Below the pieces are notes generated by a model. It searched no databases and was not told the DNA's origin. It worked only from the letters and a program-made list of their open reading frames with translations. From the NCBI RefSeq assembly GCF_000002985.6, contig NC_003284.9, forward strand, positions 11,656,001-11,720,000: 64,000 nt of DNA. Direction: 5' to 3'. Shown here one piece after another: positions 57,395 to 64,000 of the stretch (its first letter is position 1; each line of letters opens with the position of its first letter). The translations under genes and the position numbers were made by a program. Source of the stretch: Caenorhabditis elegans (taxonomy: Eukaryota; Nematoda; Chromadorea; Rhabditida; Rhabditidae).

Positions 57395-60300
57395 TTAGTA
57401 AGATGGAACGTTGTCAAATCCTGGTCTTTTGTACATACGCTCTGAGCTGCGATCCTTGGGTTTCTCAATTGTTCTGAAATATTTTCAGGTTGTGCATAAT
57501 TGAAAAGTATATTTGTTAGGAAACGGGGTAGGTAAAATATGCGTGTATGTGAATACTGTCTTTTGTTGAGTGTCATGATTTCAATAATGTTTTATTCAAA
57601 TATTTGCTTGTTTGAATTTTTGAAACAAATTTTACTGATAGTAGGTACATTGGTATACTGTAATTTTCTGTTGTACTTCTAACCATTAGTAAATACCCAA
57701 ACTATTTTTCTCCAGTCTCAATTATTTATTTTGAATCTCCTTTGGAAATTACTCACTTAATTGTTCCGAACTGGCTGTTTGTGAGCTCATTCACGGAATG
57801 ATACGAGATAGAGCCGCGAAGTGGAGCAGGCATGTCTCTGTCATCAACATCGTCGGCAACAAACGGTCTGAAAGTTTTGTTTTCACTAGTAAAACTTGGA
57901 AATACTAATCCAGCTCTTCATTCATATTCTGTGTGAGTAATATCCATCTTTCTTGTTGTCACAAAACGATTTATTCGAAAATTGTACAACAAAAAAGATG
58001 AAATATTACAATAAAAAGTAAGAATGTGTTATACATTTCAATGAGTCGACAGGTATGAATGAATTGCGGAGGGCTCGATGAAATGATGATAACTAACTAG
58101 TGGCAGTGGATTTCTGATAGTTTTTGAGTGTGAAAGAATAGTTTTTAACTGAAATGTTGTGACTTTTTGATAAGTTTTTTTAAAAAATAAGCAGGACTAT
58201 AGCTGGTCCAGCAAGTCAGGAAACATAAAAAGTGATAATTTGTATAATTTTAAAAAGAATTGGTAAATTTATCAACATTGAGAGCTTATGAGAGCTAAAC
58301 TTTAAAGAATTAAAGGTTCAATCGCGAAATATCGTTTTATGCTGGATCAAAAGTTTTTGCGAACTTAGTTTGTCAAATCCGTACGCTGAGATCCGGCTGA
58401 CATTGAGCTCGATCTGATTTAGAGACTTGAGTTCGAAACCTGTTGATTATTGGTTGTTAATTCACTCGATAATTTTGATTACCTAAGGTCTAATTATATT
58501 TCTTACTGAATTCTTTTTTTTTTTAATTTTTTGCTTTAAATCTGGTACACAAATCCACTTTATCATCAGTCATCAACCGGATTATAACTAGCGATCTGTT
58601 CTTGGGTGGACCTGTAAAAGGCGTTGTGTGCTCTTTGAGGGGACAATGGAGCGGGCTCGACGTGCTGAGCAACCGATGCTCGGCTGATTTCATCCTCGTT
58701 TCTCTGCGTGATCTGCACTGGTTTTGGCATCATCAACGTCGTCTCTTGCATTGGAGACGGGATGAATTTTTCTGAAGAAAATTGTTATTCAATTTTAGAA
58801 TTTTTTATTCAGATTGTTCATAAGAGTAAACGGTAATTGGTAGTTGGGAAAAGAGCGTTGAAAAATCACAAAACAAAATTAGAATACTGGGAATTTCAGG
58901 ATTAAGATTCATCAACAAGAGAAGAAAGAAGAAGTGGAAAAGGGAAAAATGTACATCATGCGAGATATGTAAAAAGACGGCAGCAAAAATAAACTGTTGG
59001 GCTGTTTTCTAATGTAAATTTAAATTGGAATGAATAATTTTGTGACTTTTGGCAGTGATTGAGCATTTTTCAGGTAAATGTTTCAGACAACAACAGATAT
59101 ATTTTAGCACCATTTGATAGAGTAGTAGAACATTCTAAACATTTCAGAGCATTTCTCTGGAATCTGTCGAAACAGGCCTTTCATAGACAATCTCCTGTTT
59201 AAAACTCTCTTCCACAGTTTCATGCACTCCATGACGGACCATTGATCCGTTGTCGCTGTCATACACATTATTCGACGGTCTTCTGAGATAGTTCTGGCTC
59301 ACGGCGTACTCTCGTCTTCGGTATCCATCATCTGGGCCTCCTGAGCGTTCAACATCCAAATTCCTGCCATTTCCGTATCCATTCTTGTATCCTCCGTTTC
59401 TGGAGCCAGTCTCATATTTTCTACCATAAGCACTGTAGATATCATCAGGGGTACTGTATTTTTGCTCTTGGAATGCGTATTCATCAACAAGTTCACCATT
59501 GTTACGGAGAGCAGAGTACTTATTACCAGTAGTAGAGGAAGTTGCATTCGCGTCTGAAATGGAGAGGGGATGCATTAATTGTAGTAAGGAAGGGACAACA
59601 TGCCACCACATCATTAACAACTCGAAGTTATAGGAAAAATTAGTTTTCAAACTTCAGTACGTACCTTTCTTTGGACGGGATTTCAAATATTTTGCCAAAT
59701 AGTACGCTAGACAGGCGAGTAGAAGTGCTATCAAGAAAATGGCCAATGCAATAAGAATCAACATCAACCTGAAATAGAAATTAAAGTTGCTTGATTTAAA
59801 ATTATCACAGATTACCAGAATGGGATAGTAGTGGCTTGTGGAATGCAGCAGGTACGTCCACAACATTCGAGATCATAGTCACAACTGGAAATAGTTCATC
59901 TAAGTTTTTCTTATCATATCACTGTTTTAATGGTCATCACTTCAACGAGAGGAACACAAATGGATGTCTTATGCGAACATTCGTCATTTTAGTGGGTAAA
60001 TTAAAAGGATCAAATAGCTTTAAACAGTTGGAAAGTATATACTTTTCAACATTTAAATGCCATCAAGTCACATTTTTGTCAATGTTGGATTAATTCTCTA
60101 AAGCAATCAGACATTTGAAAGTTAATCTTGCTGTCTCTAATAGTCTTACACCTTTACGATTTACTTGAAAATAAGTCTTATATGCAAGACTAATAGAGGA
60201 AATACGGTATAGAACAAAAATGAGTTCCAACTTGGAACTGGACTTTTTATGTAAATATAACCAATTTTGAACAGCTATAAAATCTTTTACAAGATCTTTT

Positions 60301-60509
60301 GATTTACAGTTAACTCAAAATAAACTTTTATCTGTGTGTTATGTGACAGTTTATATGTAAAAGAAATATATAAAACGCAAAATTTACCGGAATTCATATC
60401 GTTCGTTCTTTCCCTCTACATCTCCTTCTTCGAAAATGCACTGTTTGAAGGCTTTGGTGTAGCCTTCGTAGAGTATACCCTTGCTGTCGCCTTGCAGTGC
60501 TATCTCCAT
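57395..60509 (-). CDS. Single-pass membrane protein with di-cysteine juxtamembrane motif, alternative 3' ends
   Basis: The common 5' exons are 60388-60509, 59816-59884 and 59665-59768. They encode an extracellular part with CDYDLECCGRTCC, then a TM segment (LMLILIALAIFLIALLLACL) and a basic stop. The C-x5-CC-x3-CC pattern directly before the membrane recalls WBP1/VOPP1-type proteins. Three tails are possible, all in phase: exon 59144-59553 (234 aa total, ends STDSREML), exon 58566-58771 (166 aa, ends NPVDD), or 58612-58771 spliced to 57757-57867 and 57395-57473 (214 aa, ends GFDNVPSY). The first two are alternative terminal exons. The third uses an internal donor (TACAG|GTCCAC). The ATG chosen lies two bases after a TTATTCAG acceptor. 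No signal peptide is visible, so a further 5' exon may exist. Function is unknown. Confidence 0.7.
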
Positions 60510-63500
60510 AGCTGAATAAAAAAAATAGTGTTTTAAGTTATAAAGTGTACAACATGTAAATAAGGTGCTAAAATGAAAGTCTGAACAAAAACTTCGGAAT
60601 ATCGTACGGTTATAATGACGGGGAGTGGAAGAGAATTGAGATAAGTTTTAGGGAGTGGTTGTTTCTTCTTCTTCTCTACATATTTCTACTCGTTTCATAC
60701 CCATGTCGTCTCTGAATCTATTCTCCATTTTACCGTCGAGAAAAAACATGGGGGGGGGGGTGTAGAAGAAAAGGAGAAACGAAGAAGAATAAGGAGAACA
60801 ATCATTTCCAAAATGTGTTTGTTGTGTAATGGCAGGCGTGGCAAGATGAGAAAAGTTTATTTCCCCATATTTCGCCTTCTGTTAACTTTGATTAATCAAC
60901 CATATCACTACTATGCATTAATTACTCTCATGCACTGATAGAACAATAGCTCATGGCCCAACATGTTCCCTATTTCTAGTTAAAATGGAAAATGAAATGA
61001 AGGAATGCAATAAATCTTTGAAGTTTAACATAAGGTGTTATAAGACGAACGAGTAGTCAAGATGACTGACAAAAAGTGTAATGCATTTGTATGCGTTTCC
61101 GGTCAAAGTGGTTATTTGAACGTTTACCTTGCCTCAGGTCAAATATGGCTTGACCCAAAAGTTACAAAACTCAAGGACTGTAATGTACAAAGCATACACG
61201 TATGGTATGTGCATAGGGTTGAAATTTCTACATTTACAGATTTGTGAGACTATTAAAAAAACCTAATTTTGGTACCAGTTGTGGAAATTGTACTTTAATT
61301 TTATAATTACCATTTTGTTGCTTGATTAAAAAACAAATTCACATTGGTGCATTGTTTAAAATTCTTGGTTCTTGGATTGCAGTAATTGGTTTTGGTACAG
61401 GTGAAGTTAGTATACATGCCTCAAATTTTATTTACAATACGTTTTCCATTGATTCCTTTTGAAAATTATACTTTAATCGAAACGTGAAATTTTTGCATTT
61501 ATAGGTTTATTTTTAGGCTCTCAAAAAACTGTCAAAAAAATTAACCACAAGCCTATTATGAACAACAGGAATCGCATGCAAAAAAAATTTTCAAAAGCTT
61601 CAAATTTTTGAAGCAAGTATACTACACGAGTGCACAAATACGAAAACTACTGTTAGTTGTCCTTCGTTTGAATTCATTAAGAGTATATAGTTTTACATTG
61701 ACACAATAATTCGCCAAATATTTTTCTTTAAAAAAGTATGAATAAATCCGATTCGTATTCGGCTGAAACAATTGAGGCACATTTTGATGGCTACCAACCT
61801 ACCAAGCCTATGAATTCCATTTTGTGTGAGATGTTTATAAAACGTTTGGATAACCGCTCATCTCAATTAGTTGAACTTGAAGTAGGAGCAAAAAAACTCA
61901 ATTGTACTCTTACTATAGGTACGCGGCAAAAATCATGTGTAGGTTTTTCCGAATCATCCCTCACGTATAGTGTGATAAACCAAAAGGTTGCTCAGAGAAA
62001 AAAAAGCACAACATATGAAACTAAAAATCGAAGCGGATGTTGGAAAAAAACAACGTTTTCATTAATAATTAATAATGTCAAAAATAAATTTTCGTTATAT
62101 TTTAAAAAGTGATACACCCCCGAAAAGTCTCGTAATTTTTCATTAACCAATACTCTTCTCCCTTTTCCCATCCCAATCGAATATTTATTACAAGGAACGG
62201 GGGAAACGCCTATACGCCCCCCGAAATACCCAAGGAATTTGTTTGAATTTCTTGGTAAACGTTAGATGGTTTAGGGGTTGTGTGAGTCACAAGGCCTTTT
62301 CAATTTAGGCGATCAAAAACTAGATTCTTATTAGGCGCTATCATTCACAAAATTTTGACGGCGATTGAAGATATTTGATATAGTGTTGAAAGTGAAATGT
62401 TCAGGTACTTTTGCTTGAATTCCAAAAAAATGATAAATTGTAGGAACGGGTGTTTAGACAAACGGCGTTAATGTTATGATTTATTATGATACCAAATTGA
62501 CAAATATTAGCAAAATCAGACTTAAAAATAAATATCTTCTATCACAATAGAACCAAGCTCAACTTAACTCAGTAACATCACACGAACTTCAAGAGATTTT
62601 CCTTACTGTAATACATATTTCATTCTTCCAAAATGGTTACGATATAATATAACATTACAAGAACATTCAATAAGAGAAAATATTAATCAACTCCGAAGTA
62701 TCATTGCAAAGATGTTTCAAAAACAATAATGGGTCAAATCAACTTAGAGATTTTTTCACAGTTTTCACGCGTTGACTTCAAAATAAATTCTTGTGCAAAA
62801 AAAAAAGAAAAACTTGAGAAAAATGAATGCAGGAAGAAATAGAAGTGTAAGGACAAACAAATCAGTAGGAGGGAAACTAAGAAATAGAGGGAGGAAAGAA
62901 AAATGTTTTATTTGGAAGGTAAGGGGATGAAAACTGTGAGCGCCCAAGCCGACTGGCATAAGTGCGTAGGTGATTCTTTTTGCCGAGTGGAGCAAACATG
63001 AAACAACTTTTTGTCTCTATCTATTTTCTTTTTTCTCTGCTCCCCTTCTTACAGGTATTTCTCTTTCCCTCTCCCATTGCGCAGTTTTTGTCTCCTGAGC
63101 CAATCAACTCAAATGCACTAAAGAGCATAGTTACGAGAAGAAAAATGTGTGTTTGTACCACGGTGGCCACGCGGGGATTATCTAATTTCTTACATGCACA
63201 AGGACTAGGTGTTTGTGTAGTTGGTTACCAACTTGTAAGAAATTGAAAGTTGATAAAAATAAATTGCCCTAAGGTTTATAGCAATATTTAGAAACAAGTA
63301 AGAACGTAAACCAAGTAAAAAATCATCCGCAAAAATCTAAACTCGACATTTAATGGCAGATGTATGTGAACTTTGATAGGAACTTCAAGAAACTGAAAAA
63401 ATTAAACAAAAAAGATGTCACTTTTTGGATGGTTCCAGTCGTTTTTTCCACAATTTAAAAAAATTTCTGAGCTGCCCGATGTAGTTGAATTTCATATTTA

Positions 63501-64000
63501 TTTGATAGTCTTTTATGCAGCTGGGCCTCCCTTTTTGAAAGAAGTTTAAAACTATCAGTTAAAGTTAATATGTAATAGAATTCTGACATGTTCCTTTGTT
63601 TTTGGACAAAGGCCAGTATTGTGTAAAAGTAACTAATTGGACTCGTCGTGGCCTGAATTAAAAACTAATTGAAACTAGTTCTGTTTGTGAACTATACTTC
63701 CGTTTTTTGTTTGTTCAAAATTTAAAAATTCATCCATTGTCGATCATGATACTGTGAAATAATAAAATAGGTAGAATAATCGAATTTGAGATAGGTGTGA
63801 AGTCACGAATTTTCTTATTTTGTGAAACAAAAATTTCCTCTATTAGTCCTGCATGCAAAACTATTTTCAATTTGTTCGCAGGAGAGAAACTTTTAAGTTA
63901 TTAGAGACTGCCAGGCTATGTTTGAATGTCCCATTATTCGAAAAAAGTTCATATTCTAAAACATGAAAAAAATCATTAAACTTTACCGTTTTTGCCAATG
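60510..64000. other. No supportable gene
   Basis: This 3.5-kb AT-rich region lies upstream of the membrane-protein gene. It contains a run of 11 G (60750-60760) and scattered short open frames without splice or domain support. A missing first exon of the upstream gene could lie here, but I cannot identify one. Confidence 0.35.
60750..60760. repeat. G11 homopolymer tract
   Basis: This is an uninterrupted run of 11 G, the opposite strand version of the C11 tract at 46,177. It is a potential G-quadruplex and a known type of dog-1-dependent unstable site. Confidence 0.8.

Noticed and set aside
61738-62112. 124-codon plus-strand open frame.
   Set aside because: It has no acceptor, no recognisable domain and an AT-driven lysine/asparagine-rich composition. 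It cannot be told from chance.
62980-63246. Plus-strand frame starting with a signal-like MKQLFVSIYFLFSLLPFLQ.
   Set aside because: The hydrophobic run is followed by low-information sequence with no cysteines, no domain and no splice partner.

Overview
The window reads as nematode nuclear DNA, almost certainly Caenorhabditis elegans. It is AT-rich, its genes are small and split by short introns that begin GT and end TTTCAG, several start codons sit a few bases after a TTTCAG acceptor (trans-splicing style), and it carries a cuticle collagen, a worm F-box (FBA2) fragment and a worm LINE tail. I recognise the bHLH gene at 28.7 kb as hnd-1. I also recall that an SMC-like gene, C44C10.4, lies on the same X-chromosome cosmid, which fits the SMC-like pair at 34.5-39.6 kb. 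The chromosome assignment is from memory and was not checked. All exon models were spliced by hand, and each complete model gives a continuous frame unless a break is stated.

Layout. 1-0.56 kb (-): 5' end of a secreted or membrane protein gene running off the left edge. 2.6-3.3 kb (+): ubiquitin/SUMO-like protein. 3.7-5.7 kb (-): sideroflexin. 5.7-11.1 kb: non-coding, with E-box and CRE-type sites. 11.1-15.9 kb (+): 19-exon ninein-like EF-hand/coiled-coil protein. 18.5-21.0 kb (+): two-TM protein with a PPxY-rich tail. 21.6-24.9 kb (-): protein with a C-terminal SH3-like domain. 28.7-29.6 kb (+): hnd-1. 31.0-32.2 kb (-): divergent CK1/TTBK-like kinase. 32.4-33.0 kb: 108-bp tandem repeat. 34.5-39.6 kb (+): two tandem, compact, apparently hinge-less SMC-like genes, the first broken and the second intact. 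41.0-43.1 kb (+): two small tandem paralogues. 44.3-44.8 kb: LINE tail. 45.1-45.8 kb (-): F-box family fragment. 46.5-48.3 kb (+): SLC22-like transporter with a frame break. 48.9-51.2 kb (-): CYP4-type P450 pseudogene with two nonsense codons. 52.3-54.2 kb (-): coiled-coil protein with a triplicated 63-residue unit. 55.4-56.3 kb (-): cuticle collagen. 57.4-60.5 kb (-): single-pass membrane protein with alternative 3' exons. 60.5-64 kb: nothing I can call.

There is no evident operon or shared pathway. The left half holds conserved single-copy genes. The stretch from 31 to 54 kb is younger and faster evolving: tandem duplicates, a divergent kinase, gene fragments, pseudogenes and repeats. The most unusual content is the compact SMC-like pair, whose ABC signature and Walker B glutamate are both altered in each copy.
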